Source: Toxorhynchites rutilus septentrionalis
Taxonomy: Eukaryota; Arthropoda; Insecta; Diptera; Culicidae
Reading direction: 5' to 3'
Length of the DNA: 64,000 nucleotides
Assembly (NCBI RefSeq): GCF_029784135.1
Contig: NC_073746.1
Span: 55,464,097 to 55,528,096, forward strand
Part shown: positions 53,720 to 64,000 of the stretch, one piece after another
How positions within the stretch are numbered: position 1 is the stretch's first letter
How the letters are laid out: the number at the start of each line of letters is the position of its first letter
Position numbers and translations under genes: made by a program
Notes under the pieces: model-generated
What the model was told of the DNA's origin: nothing
Seen by the model: only the letters and a program-made list of their open reading frames with translations
The model's database searches: none

Positions 53720-54680
53720 ATTGTTCTTTTCAGAAAGAATATTGAAAAAAATATTCAGTTACAGGTTTGATGAATTTTCGTATTTTTCTTCGGATACCTT
53801 TCATCGAAGTTTGGACTCTCGGTTGACCACCCTCAGCGACCTCTTCATGTCAGCAACATCCCGCGCAATTGGGATGATTGAGGTCTTTTCCAATGTAATC
53901 GATCTCATTGTCACGGTACCACTGAAGCACCTCTCGACTGTATTGGTAGCCCACCAAAACAAGCGAAAACTTCATCGGATCTTTGTGAGTCTTAATCAAC
54001 GAAAGGACACGTTTCTGCAGGCACTCTTCCATATACATTTTCGAGTCCATTGTAGTGTTTGTGACGAGAACCTTGGTTTTCTGTTCATAGCTGCAAATAC
54101 CTTATCAAATCGAGAACTTCTTGGCAAATTCATCAGCGAAAACGAACGTTAATTTACTAGGGACATCTCCTCTGCGGTGGCCGTGGTTTCGTGGTCCATC
54201 AGCATCGTCAAAACCTTAGTGTACAACCTTTGAGCGCGTCTTTTGGCCACCAGATTTCACCTCACCGTCCCGTTTTGTTGCTTGCAGGCACGGAAATCGC
54301 GACAACCTTCCAGCATACGAATCCTTCGGGATTCTCCGGTTAGATTTGTGTTTGTCTGACTTGTTCTCAATACCTTCAACCTCAGCTTCCGATCATAAGT
54401 TTCACTACGAAGCGTCCTCTGATTCATCTGAACAACGGTTGTACGGAAACGTTCCAGCACAACATACACGGTCGATTTGGCCAATTCGTATTTTGATTTC
54501 GTATCGCTGATCGCACCGATTTTTTAGTTCGGGTGTCCAAAATCAAATTTCTTCTCTCGGGTTTCATCCTGCACATTTTTTTCAAATGAACATGACGAGA
54601 AATTTCTACCGTCGAAAGATACAGGTTTTCAAAACAATTTGCTGTCAAATGATTTGAGATACGCCTACTACGGTCACTGC
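53720..54680 (-). mobile_element. D37E-type Tc1/mariner transposase fossil, minus strand
   Basis: Minus-strand frames in order: an HTH part with 'KYELAKSTVYVVLERFRTT' at about 54500-54420, a middle segment, then 'MDSKMYMEECLQKRVLSLI' at 54050-53990 and 'VLQWYRDNEIDYIGKDLNH' then 'PNCAG' at 53950-53850. The spacing and the NHPNC motif after the second Asp match the D37E family. Frames are broken and no inverted repeats were identified. It lies tail to tail with the plus-strand relative at 52830-53490. Confidence 0.7.
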
Positions 54681-54813
54681 TATAAAATGAACAGTGATTC
54701 CGGATTCTAACAGAATCAAACCTCGATAAGGCTTGAGTATGGAGTGTGTTGGCATGGTCACAGCCCCGGCAACTAGGCCCACAGCGCCTTCACTGTAATC
54801 GACTTATCGAAGG

Positions 54814-54864
54814 TTGGTTCGCTCCATCAACGGTAGGTTCGCTATCGTTGATAGAGCGAACCAA
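54814..54864. repeat. inverted repeat hairpin
   Basis: TTGGTTCGCTCCATCAACG (54814-54832) pairs with CGTTGATAGAGCGAACCAA (54846-54864); 18 of 19 positions pair around a 13-nt loop. It may be the end of a small fold-back element. Confidence 0.7.
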
Positions 54865-56087
54865 TGCATAAACAATACCTCAATTGATCTTCTGCCACTA
54901 GAAAATTATATTGTTTTGATAGCAAATTGAAAATTGTACCTTAATCTCAATTTATCTAAAATCTATACTTGTAAGTAGCTTATAAGTATATGAATTTATT
55001 GCATATTTACTTACATTCTATTCTTAAAGTACAACTAAAATTATATCTATCTAAAGCGAAAAAAAGTGAATTTAACTAGTAATAAAAATTTGAACTTCGG
55101 GTAGGTCAGAAAACCACTAAAATAATTAGAGAACTTGAACTGAAAACATACAGATTGTACAGATTTCTACAGAACAGGATTTATTCCTAATTGAAACCGC
55201 AGCCTGAAACAATCAGGATCGAACATAGCACTATTTGATGTAAGTTAATCAAATGAATTCCTCGCAACCAATGTTTACAATCGAATTAATTTTAGCTTTA
55301 AGCAATCCAATAAATAAAATTGCTGAAAAGAATAGTGCTCGTTTGTTGACCGCAACAGAGTGATAAACCCGGAAAATGATTTATTCAGTATCTCTTAACA
55401 AAATTACATCTACAGCGCTCACAAAGAAATAATCCACAAATTATGCTACTTTAGTGGAATGGCAACAAAAAATTCGAACCGAATCGTTTGTGTGGCGGTG
55501 GCTGAGACGATATCAATCGCAGCGAAGTAAATTTTCACCTTTAGTTTTCAAACCAGAACACACTATTCTCACTGCTGGAAAATAGCTTCTTACATCCGGT
55601 TTGAAACGTGCTGCACTTTGACGCCACATCGAACTCGGAAGCAATGGACCATTTTGCTGTCTGAGAAAGTCACGAATGAATCCAAAAACACTCCTAAATT
55701 CACAAAAGCTCTCTCTCGGTCTCTTCTTTTTTAATAAAAATAATTTATAAAAATTTTAATAATTTCGGATATTTTTCACTACTTATATAACTGTTTGTGA
55801 TAGTGAAAGTTTTGGTGGCCCTGAAAAAAATGTATAGTTTGTAATTTGTATGAAGCAGCTGAATATGGCTGGTTGATAATTTGTTCTCGCAAAAACAATA
55901 CACAAGCTGACTATATGTTGATTTTTTTCCTTACAGCTAGTGCACGTAATGCATCTTGGATCATGCTATTCTTCTAAACAAACACTGCAGCTACAGACGA
56001 TTCTATATTTGTACTTCCACCACAATCGAAGGGGCATTAAATTAAAAATTCTTATGTGTGATTCAATCATGCGCAAGCACTTTTTAC
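54865..56087. other. gene-free stretch
   Basis: AT-rich sequence with no supported gene or clear repeat. Confidence 0.45.
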
Positions 56088-56091
56088 TTAA

Positions 56092-57300
56092 CACTAGATT
56101 ACCCAGGCAAGTCATTTTGACTGCTTTTCAATTTCAATTAGGAAAGCTGTTATGTATATAATGGCACAGTTTCTTAGAATATTGTGACTTGTTACACAAC
56201 ATATAACTGTGTAGTTGCCTCCCCCCTCCTTCATTTCCAAGATATAGATGTGTTATACCTATATAGCCCAAAAGCAGTCATTTTGACTGCTTGAGGAATT
56301 TTGATTAATAAAATGATTTTTATTACTGAATTCAGTAAATTTTGTAGATGACCAGTTTCGGCATTGTATTGGAAGGTAGTTTTCATTTTTTTCGATTACC
56401 GCCACATGATAACAATTGTCACTTTGGGCGTATATTTGATAAGTTGCAGTTTCTCAAAAATCTAAAGTAGTAATTGTTATTTGAATTTTTATGCAGTAAT
56501 GCTTGTTTTAACAAGTTGTTTATTTTATTTCTTTTGAGGCCTAAATGCAGGAAATAAATGTTGAATAAAAATGAGTTATTGGAAAAGTAAACGAACATAA
56601 GTGAAGAGTGCTTTGATGTACTGTAGAATCAGATGCAATAAATTCTGAACTATCATGTGGAGATGAGGCATATTGTATTCAAAGTGAAACATTTGACACT
56701 GAAGATAACGATGACGAGTCGATCACCAATGATGAAAATGAAAATGTCATCAATATATCCGGGAAAAGGTATAGGGTACTAAGCAGTGCAGACTCTGATG
56801 AAGAAACAGAAAACACATTCCAGGAGACCGGAACAGTTGTCGATAGTACGGTGTGGTCAAAATTTGACGAAACTGGTGTTCTTGGAAGGTTACCATCTAC
56901 TTGTATTTTCAAGGGTATGAAAGGGCCAACAGGTAACGCAAAAACGAGCATTATCGCAGATGGTCTTATCTCGTTGATAATAGATAACAATATTATCAAG
57001 CATATAAAAAAACGCACAAATGTAGACTGCTGAATTTTGAGGAATTATCTGAAATTTATTGGCATTTATTGGGATTTTATATGCTTGTGGAACTTTGAGA
57101 ATATTGAGAATAGTCAAGCTTACTATCAACCAGGGCAAAATATTACAGTTGACGAGCAATTATTTTCGACACAAACCAGATGCAGATTTTCACAGTATAT
57201 GCCTGATAAACTCAATAAACTTGGCATAAAATTGGAATGAATGTTTTGAATGGTTTTTATTATTTGGGAAAATATCAGCAATGCTTCTCAGTGAACAAGT
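56092..57300 (+). mobile_element. piggyBac-like transposon, truncated and decayed
   Basis: A TTAA at 56088-56091 is followed by CACTAGATTACCCAGGCAAG, a piggyBac-type terminus. GCAGTCATTTTGACTGC-type palindromes occur at about 56110 and 56275 as subterminal repeats. Then the plus strand encodes an acidic N-terminal region (about 56690-56830), a frame break, and 'ITVDEQLFSTQTRCRFSQYM' with 'PDKLNKLGIKLE' at 57145-57237. That is the D-E-Q-L-[FL]...R-[CG]-x-F-x-x-Y-[MI]-P-x-K-P-x-K-[FY]-G-[IM]-K region around a catalytic Asp of piggyBac transposases. Stops at 57031 and 57238 end the frames and the C-terminal half is absent, as is a right terminus. Non-functional. Confidence 0.75.
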
Positions 57301-58300
57301 TGTTCTGAAATTTGTCAAGCCATTTACAAGATGTTTAAGAAATATCACGACCAATTTTCTCTAGCATGTCACTCGCGACAAAATTATTATAAATAATTAT
57401 TATATTAGGTATATAAAGAAGGTATGGCACCTGAACTGCGCCTGAACGATTTCCGCAAAAACTAATTCTTGAGAGCGTTGTCGAAAAGCACACCTAATGT
57501 CATCTTCGATATCCACTCTGTTATGGTGTTTCCATCAGCAGCATTGTAGGAAAACCACATAAATACTACGCAAAAGACAACAACGTTCGTAACGCTTATT
57601 CCGCATATCAGGATGAAAATCGACCATTTCTAAATCGATGAGTTTGTTCTGAAATCGGTCCGAAACTTTCGTCACTGCCAGTCGGAAGGGATTCAAACCT
57701 TGTCCAAATCGGCGTTTTTTAATAAAAGGAAAATATGTTTCAATTTTAACTTGTTGTAAAAAGTCTAGACAAATGCTGTACAATTTACTTTTTAATGGTC
57801 TTCTGTACTGTTTCGTCGCCTGTTCCAACATCGATCACTGAAGAAAGTATTTCAAACATTGTGAAATTGTCCAATTGAACATTACATTTCAAATTTGGAA
57901 ATGTTTGCCGAGGATCGCGAAATTCGAAAACGCATCATCCAAGAAGGTTTTGTAACAATTTTTGCTAATCATTGTCATCTTCAAAGCGAAGTAAATATGC
58001 AATATTCCCTTGCACATTTCCCCCCAATTGATGACCAAATTCCCCACTAGGGGGGAATTCCCCACCGGTTGAAAATCACTGCATTAGAGGAAACAAAAGG
58101 GAACTATCCAAATCAGTTTATCAAACGGAAGATAACATGCGGTCTAAATAAAAGAGAAGCTATTCTTGATTCTAAGCATGAATATGTGAAAATATATAAA
58201 AGTAATAAAAAACACATGAAAAGATTTCCACCTCATTTTCAAAAAAACTCACGCTACAAGGACGAAAATTTATAAGGAAGGGTGCCTGGAAAACGCGTAC

Positions 58301-58308
<8 letters not shown>
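57301..58308. other. gene-free stretch
   Basis: AT-rich with a minus-strand 98-codon frame at 57535-57831 lacking any known motif. A palindrome 'ccccactaggggggaattccccac' lies at about 58042-58066. No gene is supported. Confidence 0.4.

Positions 58309-58348
<40 letters not shown>
58309..58348. repeat. (TA)n microsatellite, target of the gypsy insertion
   Basis: About 40 bp of uninterrupted TA repeats, directly followed by the putative LTR start AGTTAAACATGG. Ty3/gypsy elements of the 17.6/297 type prefer TATA-like targets, which fits. Confidence 0.8.
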
Positions 58349-58351
<3 letters not shown>

Positions 58352-58706
58352 TTAAACATGGAACCACCCCAGCGACATCAATTATAGACGGAGCCACCCC
58401 GATGCCATCAACCGTTGGCCCCCACGCATCAGCAGAACATCACGATGACACCCAGACAGCCGAGTCAGCAGCACCCAGCCTGGACACTATCTGCAACCAC
58501 AGGAATGCGGCGGCATCCGATGACAGCACCAGCACGGAGAATGTAATCGGATCATCGCTAGGCGCTAGGTTAGCAGTTTTAGGGAAAAAGGCAGGACAGT
58601 TAGGTCTTTAGCTGTAATAACAAAATCACTCCAGTTCTGATCGTCAAGTAGTGCAGTTGTATTTAAAATTTTTTAAAAAGACCTCCTTAGTGTTAACAAA
58701 TGTAAG
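58349..58706 (+). mobile_element. putative 5' LTR of the gypsy element
   Basis: Placed between the (TA)n target and the primer-binding site. It starts AGTTAA, as in many gypsy-group LTRs, and is about 358 bp long. The 3' LTR lies beyond the window, so this cannot be confirmed by comparison. An 'aaaaatttttt'-rich stretch and poly(A)-type sequence lie in its last 60 bp. The 69-codon frame in it is probably not a gene. Confidence 0.55.
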
Positions 58707-58723
58707 TGGCGCAGTCGGCGCGG
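58707..58723 (+). other. primer-binding site (tRNA-Ser type)
   Basis: TGGCGCAGTCGGCGCGG right after the putative LTR. TGGCGCAGTCGG is complementary to a tRNA-Ser 3' end and is the primer site known from the 17.6/297 gypsy group. Confidence 0.7.
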
Positions 58724-58997
58724 ATTTTTTAGAAGTGTTTAACGTCAGCTTTGATAGCTTCCGCGAGTGAATATCGTAGGAATAGTGCGTAATCCTCCTA
58801 AAAACCGCGAACCAAAAACGCGAGTGAATATCGCAACCAACAAAAATAGTAACCTAAAATATAAATAAGTGAATCAGACGTAATAAATTAGTGAATTAGA
58901 CATAATCGTGAAGTGAATTACTGTAGCTGTACTCGAGTTCAAAGGTGAGTAATTTTACACTTTTTAAAAAACAATCTAAAACATTAGTGCTTATATA

Positions 58998-59763
58998 ATG
59001 CCAGAAACACGCAGTCAACGGCTCTCCGCATTGCTGGAGGAGCAAGACGTGTTATCTGCAGAAGTAGCTTCGAATTCCATCGAGGAACTTGGAGCTGGGA
59101 ATGAAAGAAGAAATAATCTTTCAGGAAATCATTGGCAAGAGCAAATCAATGCCTTGCAACATGACATTCAAGACATTGCAACACAGTTGCAAAGATCCTA
59201 CAATAGGGGCACGCCCCAAACACAGGAAACCCCTATTGAAAAGGTATTAAAAAATTTGCAGACACCTTCAGTTCTGCGGGATTTATAAAGTTTTGATGGA
59301 AATCCCATCAAACTACACCAGTTTATCAAAACTGTGGATGGCATCCTACCATTACTGGATGTCGTCAAACATTCACCAATTTATAAAGTATGGATGCAAG
59401 TCATCCTCGGAACTTGCGTGGGACGAAATAAAAACCTGTCTCATAACGCATTTCAACGACAAGCGAGATGAAGTTTCTCTGACGAGAGACCTATTCAAGC
59501 TTGTTCAAACGAATGACATAGAGGAATTCTATGGCAAAGTTTCGAATATCATTGCACTCCTAGTTAATCAAATGCATTTGAATGAAACAAACGTGGCTGT
59601 GAAAGTCGCGAAACAACAATACTATCAAGATATAGGCCTGAGAGTGTTTGTGGCAGGGCTAAAGGAGCCCATAGGACCGATTATAAGAGCACAATCTCCA
59701 AAAACTCTTAAAGAAGCCCTCAGACTTTGTCTTGAGGAAAAGAATTACCTATATACGAGAAAT
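58998..59763 (+). mobile_element. gypsy gag, first part, broken
   Basis: Starts at ATG 58998 (MPETRSQRLSALLEEQD) with a helical, Gln-rich N-terminus. The frame stops at a TAA (59286-59288). Beyond it Gag similarity continues in the same frame (GNPIKLHQFIKTVDGILPLL, 59300-59370) and then, after a shift near 59400, in another frame: 'WDEIKTCLITHFNDKRDEV' and 'EEFYGKVSNIIALLVNQMH' (59425-59580), the capsid-type region of 17.6/297-like Gag. So gag has at least one stop and one frameshift before the SINE cuts it at 59763. Confidence 0.85.
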
Positions 59764-60040
59764 TGTGCTCCCTTGGCCGAGTGGTTAGCGTCATAACTAA
59801 CATGCCGGGTGTTCGGGTTCGATTCCCGTTCTGGTCGGGGGAATTTTTCGTCAAAGAAATTTCCTCCGACTGGCACTGTGATCACGCGTATTCTAGAGCT
59901 TGCCACTCAGAATGCATTCAAGGCGTGTTATTTGGCATAGAAATCTCAACTAAGTACTAATATAAATGACGCAAGTAATACTACGTTGAGACGGCGAAGT
60001 TCCTCTAGGAACTTTAGTGCCATTGAAGAAGAAGAAGAAG
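59764..60040 (+). mobile_element. tRNA-derived SINE (Feilai-like) inserted in gypsy gag
   Basis: 277 bp. Starts TGTGCTCCCTTGGCCGAGTGG (A box) with B box GGTTCGATTCC about 35 bp later, has the same body as 4858-5099, and ends in GAA repeats. The 13-bp sequence ATATACGAGAAAT occurs exactly on both sides (59751-59763 and 60041-60053), a perfect target duplication. Intact A and B boxes and the perfect duplication suggest a young insertion. Confidence 0.95.
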
Positions 60041-60689
60041 ATATACGAGAAATCCTTTTAAAATCCACAATCCCTTGATTGGAGCCATCCCCAAACCACA
60101 AGTTCCAATAAAACCGCCATTTCCACCGCCCAGATCAATCCATAGATACCAGCCACAATTTAACACACAACCACAATTTAACAGACCGCCGTTCCAACCG
60201 AACCCTAATCCAAGGCCCCAATTCTACCCCAATCATAAACCACCGTTCCATCCCAATCAAAGACCATATTCCCAGCAATTTAAGCCTCCACCTTTCGTAA
60301 CAAGTAGGAATAATTTTCCACCGAAAATGGCACACCCAAATGACACCGCTCGCCAGTCTCCCTCCGTTAAATCGCATCGAATCAATTACATTAATAGGCC
60401 CAACTTCCACATGCAAGAGGAAGCATGCGGCTACAATCAGAACTTTTACCCCTCACCGGAAGATTATTACTACCCGTATTATGACTATCATGACTATTAC
60501 GATGAGTCTGATTTCTATAACTATCATGAACATCAAACGACAAATGAGTCGGATGATCACGCGAAAGAGCTGGAACCACCAGCAACCGAAAATGTTCCTA
60601 CAACAGATACTGTCACAAACCAGATAAATAGGTTAACGATCGATGACTTAAATTTTCATACAGCCGAAGCTCATCGGCCGACGACATAA
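60041..60689 (+). mobile_element. gypsy gag, C-terminal part
   Basis: After the SINE the Gag frame resumes in the same codon phase. It is Pro/Phe/Asn/Gln-rich (NRPPFQPNPNPRPQFYPN), followed by a Tyr/Asp-rich stretch (EDYYYPYYDYHDYYDESD) and an acidic C-terminus ending at 60689. There is no CCHC zinc knuckle; basic and aromatic residues probably take over nucleic-acid binding. Confidence 0.8.
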
Positions 60690-63484
60690 ACAATTTCATA
60701 CCCTATATCACTCTTCGAACAAATAAAGGAGAGTTGAATTTCCTCATTGATTCAGGAAGTAATCGAAACTATTTGGCTAAACAGCATGTAAATTTTGAAA
60801 ACTGTAGGTTAACAAATCCAACAACCGTGAGAAATGTTAGTGGTTCTCATGTCATTGACAGATTTGTAGAATTGAATCCATTTCCACAAATCGCAGGCAC
60901 TTCAAAGCAAATGTTTCTTATCTTCGACTTCCATCCCTTTTTCGATGACCTAATAGGCTATGAATCTTTAAAAACCCTAAACGCTGACATAATCACTTCC
61001 AACAATGAGTTAAAATTCCCAAACGGTGTTATTCCTATGAAGCGCAAATACCCGGACTCAAAGCCGTTGTATTTGAACGCACACGAAAATAAACCAGTGA
61101 ACCTTTCCTCGAACGCAACTGGAGATTTCTATTTTGAAGAAGACATAAAAATTACTTCGAACGTCTTTATTCATTCCGGTCTGTACACGGCGAAAAACGG
61201 ATACACTCAAGTGTACGTCACTAACAATTCCAACAAGTCATGTAAAATTAATCTACCCTCCAATATTCTCGAACTAGAAATAAATAACTTTGAAATCGGT
61301 ACACCCGATAATTTCCTCTATGATAATCAAAGCCTAAAGAGATCTCTTTACGATCAGCTGAGGATTGACCACCTCAATGCTGACGAAAGAGAGAAACTCT
61401 TGAAGGTTATCTCTAAACACAGTGAGATATTTTTTACAAAGGGGCAAAAGCTTTCGTTCACTAGTGCTATTAAACACACTATCAAAACGAAGGATGAAAT
61501 GCCCATTCATACGAAATCATATCGTTACCCTTTCTGCCACAGAGAGGAAGTCAAGCGACAGATTTCGGAACTGCTGGACCAAAGAATAATCCGTCAATCC
61601 AATAGCCCTTGGACTTCTCCTGTCTGGATTGTGCCAAAGAAACTGGACGCAACCGGCAAGAGAAAGTGGCGATTGGTAATAGATTACCGTAAGTTGAATG
61701 AGAAGACGATAGACGATCGTTATCCCATTCCCAACATTACGGATATCCTTGACAAACTGGGACGTTGCATGTACTTCACTACGCTAGATCTCGCATCTGG
61801 ATTTCACCAGGTCGAGGTTGACGAAAAGGACATTCCCAAAACTGCTTTTAGTGTCGAGAACGGGCACTATGAATTTTTGAGAATGCCTTTCGGGCTAAAG
61901 AATGCACCATCAACGTTTCAGCGCGTTATGGACAATGTGTTGAGAGAACACATTGGTATCACCTGTCTTGTGTACATGGATGATATTATAGTGTTTTCAA
62001 CCAGTCTGACGGAACATATTGATAATTTGACGAAAATATTCAGTACTTTGGAGAGACATAATCTGAAGATACAATTGGACAAGAGCGAATTCCTGCAAAA
62101 GGAAGTTGCCTTCTTAGGCCACATTGTCACTCCAGATGGTGTCAAACCGAATCCGGATAAAATCCAAATTATCAAAGAATGGCCATTACCCTCAAATGAG
62201 AAGGAACTACGCGGCTTCCTAGGAATCCTAGGATATTACCGCAAATTCATAAGGGACTTCGCGAAAATTGCTAAGCCACTGACAAATGCTTTAAGAAAAG
62301 GGGAAAGCATTAATCACTCGAAAGAGTTTATTGATGCTTTCAAACAATGCAAAGGCATTATCTCTAGTAGCAATATTTTGCAGTACCCTGACTTCTCAAG
62401 ACAATTCATTTTGACCACAGACGCCTCCAATTTTGCTGTTGGCGCTGTACTGTCACAAGGAACAATCGGAAGTGATAAGCCGATAGCTTTCGCATCCAGA
62501 ACCTTGAATAAGTCCGAAGAAAAATACTCAGCAATAGAGAAAGAACTATTAGCTGTAGTATGGGCTTGTAAGTACTTCCGCCCCTATCTTTACAGAAGGA
62601 AATTTGTCCTATACACGGACCACAAACCCCTTACCTACGGGCTTAATTTGAAAGACTCCAATAATAGACTTGTGCATTGGCGTCTATCACTCGGAGAATT
62701 CGACTATGAAATCCGCTATTGTCCTGGGAAACAGAACGTAGTGGCGGATAGCCTCTCTAGAGTTCGTAACGAACTCAATATGATTGAAAACACATCACCT
62801 GATACCGAAGCATCTTCTGCTACCAACTCGGATGATGAAAATACGTCGTCTGATTATCAAACTGTACATTCGGCCGACACGGACGACTCGGATCTTATAA
62901 AATGCACAGAATCACCGGTCAATTCATTCTATAATCAAATTGTCATGAAAATTGGACCAGATGCTCAAGACAATTATGAAGAAATATTCCCTAGAGTGTA
63001 TCGAAGAACGATCACTAGACTCATCTTCGGTATGCCTATTATCTTTCGGATTTTCAAGGAATACATGGATCCCAAAAGGATTAACTGCATCTACTGTCCT
63101 GAAAATGTCATGAATACCATCCAAATAACCTACAAAAACCATTTTAGCAGAGCGAAACCTTTCAAAGTTTGTCTCTCGCAAAAACTTTTGATTGACCTCA
63201 AAACAGTAGAGGAACAAAATATAGTTGTGGAACAGACACATGACCGCTCTCACAGAGGCATGTGGGAAAACCACAAACAGATAATGGAGCGTTTTTATTT
63301 TCCAAGAATGAAAGCGAAAATAAGGGAATACGTTAAACTCTGCGAAACATGCAATAAAAATAAGTACGATCGACATCCATACAAAATTGCTCTAGGGTCT
63401 ACTCCAAACCCGGAAAGACCACTGGATATAGTGCATGTCGACATCTTCATAGCAGAAAAAACTGTACTTCCTTTCCGCCATTGA
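60690..63484 (+). mobile_element. gypsy pol: protease, reverse transcriptase, RNase H, integrase N-terminus
   Basis: Long plus-strand frame, open into the end of gag in the -1 frame, which suggests translation by -1 frameshifting. No ATG is needed. Domains, numbered from the FLIDSG motif at 60737: aspartic protease FLIDSGSNRNYL (about 3-14); reverse transcriptase with KWRLVIDYRKLNEK (about 310-325), FTTLDLASGFHQV and the catalytic YMDD (about 413-416); RNase H with TTDASNFAVGAVLSQG (about 558) and LYTDHKPLTYGL (about 636); integrase zinc-binding H-x-H...C-x2-C with HDRSHRG and CETCNKN (about 835-870). All catalytic motifs up to here look intact. The frame ends at 63484 because of a single-base shift in the A run near 63459. 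Sequence and primer site place it near the 17.6/297 group. Confidence 0.9.
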
Positions 63485-64000
63485 CAAATTTTCCCGTTAT
63501 GGCACACTCATTCATATTAAATCCCGAAATATTATCGATATAAGAAAGGGACTGACTAAATTCTTCAGAATATTTGGAACCCCTCGTCTCATAGTTTGCG
63601 ACAATGAGCCGGCACTACGAGCAATTGAAGTACGAGGACTCCTCCATGACCTCAACGTGGAAATGTTTTTCGTTCCACCAAACCATAGCCAAAGCAATGG
63701 ATTAGTGGAAAGATTCCACTCCACTATCGGAGAAATTTTTAGGTGCATCAAACCCAATTACAGGGACTTGAGCACGAAAGAAGTTTTGAATATCGCTTGT
63801 ACACAATACAACAACACTATTCATTCATCAATTAAAATGAAGCCCAGAGAAGCTTTCTATGGATTAAAAAGTAATCAAGAAAGACCTCTAAATATGGAAC
63901 TCTTGGTTGAAGCAAGAGATAAAATATATGACGAAGTCATGTTGGCTCATGAGAAGTCAAAACAGCAAAACCTAAACTATCACAATAAACAAAGAGAGCC
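63465..64000 (+). mobile_element. gypsy pol continuation: integrase core, cut by the window edge
   Basis: In the next frame after the shift the integrase catalytic core continues: AIDKFSRYG (first Asp region upstream), VCDNEP (second Asp), and NHSQSNGLVERFHST with the catalytic Glu (63690-63725), then HSSIKMKPREAFYG. It stays open to the last base. A one-base slip is the only defect separating it from the upstream part. The 3' LTR, and any env, are outside the window. Confidence 0.85.

Noticed and set aside
58402..58611. 69-codon frame inside the putative gypsy LTR
   Set aside because: It lies in the LTR, before the primer-binding site, and has a low-complexity Ala/Ser/Thr composition. I see no evidence that it is translated.
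59764..59840. Possible tRNA gene with A and B boxes
   Set aside because: It is the head of a SINE: the body and GAA tail follow directly, target duplications flank the whole unit, and the cloverleaf acceptor stem is not closed.

Overview
This window looks like a piece of a mosquito chromosome, most likely a culicine. Evidence: it is AT-rich, intron-and-transposon-type eukaryotic DNA; it carries two copies of a tRNA-headed SINE with a (GAA)n tail that resembles the Feilai-type SINEs I know from Aedes-group mosquitoes; it has many Tc1/mariner, hAT, piggyBac, Helitron-like and Ty3/gypsy remnants; its genes have insect TATA/TCAGT promoters. Species cannot be fixed from the sequence alone.

The core of the window is an array of small, apparently single-exon, plus-strand genes between about 15.9 and 33.9 kb. 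They encode one family of secreted proteins that I do not recognise. Each has a signal peptide, a compact cysteine module (C-x4-C-x8-C-x2-CC-x17-C-x3-C around an EEL[VI]QR[FL]F core), a hydrophobic Gly/Pro/Leu segment and a low-complexity tail ending in Gly. The members are 236 aa (15968), 375 aa (18049), 161 aa (27738), a frameshifted pseudogene (28550), 161 aa (29829), 121 aa (30648) and 128 aa (33497). The first two have tails of 11-residue Ala/Thr/Leu/Pro repeats. The 27738/28550 and 29829/30648 pairs are copies of a recent 2.09 kb tandem duplication whose right breakpoint lies inside a mariner element. TATA boxes about 60 bp before the start codon and AATAAA signals suggest independent, strongly transcribed short genes; the shared signal peptides suggest their products are secreted. 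Tissue and function are unknown.

Other protein-coding content is scarce. One good non-repeat exon is on the minus strand at 49794-50310 (Ser/Ala/Pro-rich start of an unidentified protein, with clean acceptor and donor). Two LTR retrotransposons are present: a truncated minus-strand element at about 37.78-40.87 kb, and a plus-strand 17.6/297-like Ty3/gypsy element from about 58.35 kb running off the right edge. The latter is broken by a stop, frameshifts and a SINE inserted in gag.

Layout. 0-15 kb: dispersed repeats, a Helitron-like end (3.43-3.97 kb), a SINE (4.86-5.10 kb), mariner-type fossils (6.1 and 11.6-12.1 kb), a hAT MITE with perfect 8-bp target duplications (7848-8337) and a LINE C-terminal remnant (15.1 kb). 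15.5-19.3 kb: array genes 1 and 2. 19.5-27.3 kb: nested repeats, mariner, hAT and Tc1-like MITEs, and a LINE 3' end. 27.3-33.9 kb: array genes 3 to 5. 34-49.3 kb: pyrimidine-rich low-complexity DNA, LTR element, mariner and Helitron-like monomers. 49.8-50.3 kb: real exon. 52-57.3 kb: hAT, D37E-type and piggyBac fossils. 58.3-64 kb: gypsy element. Most of the remaining DNA shows no gene that I can support.
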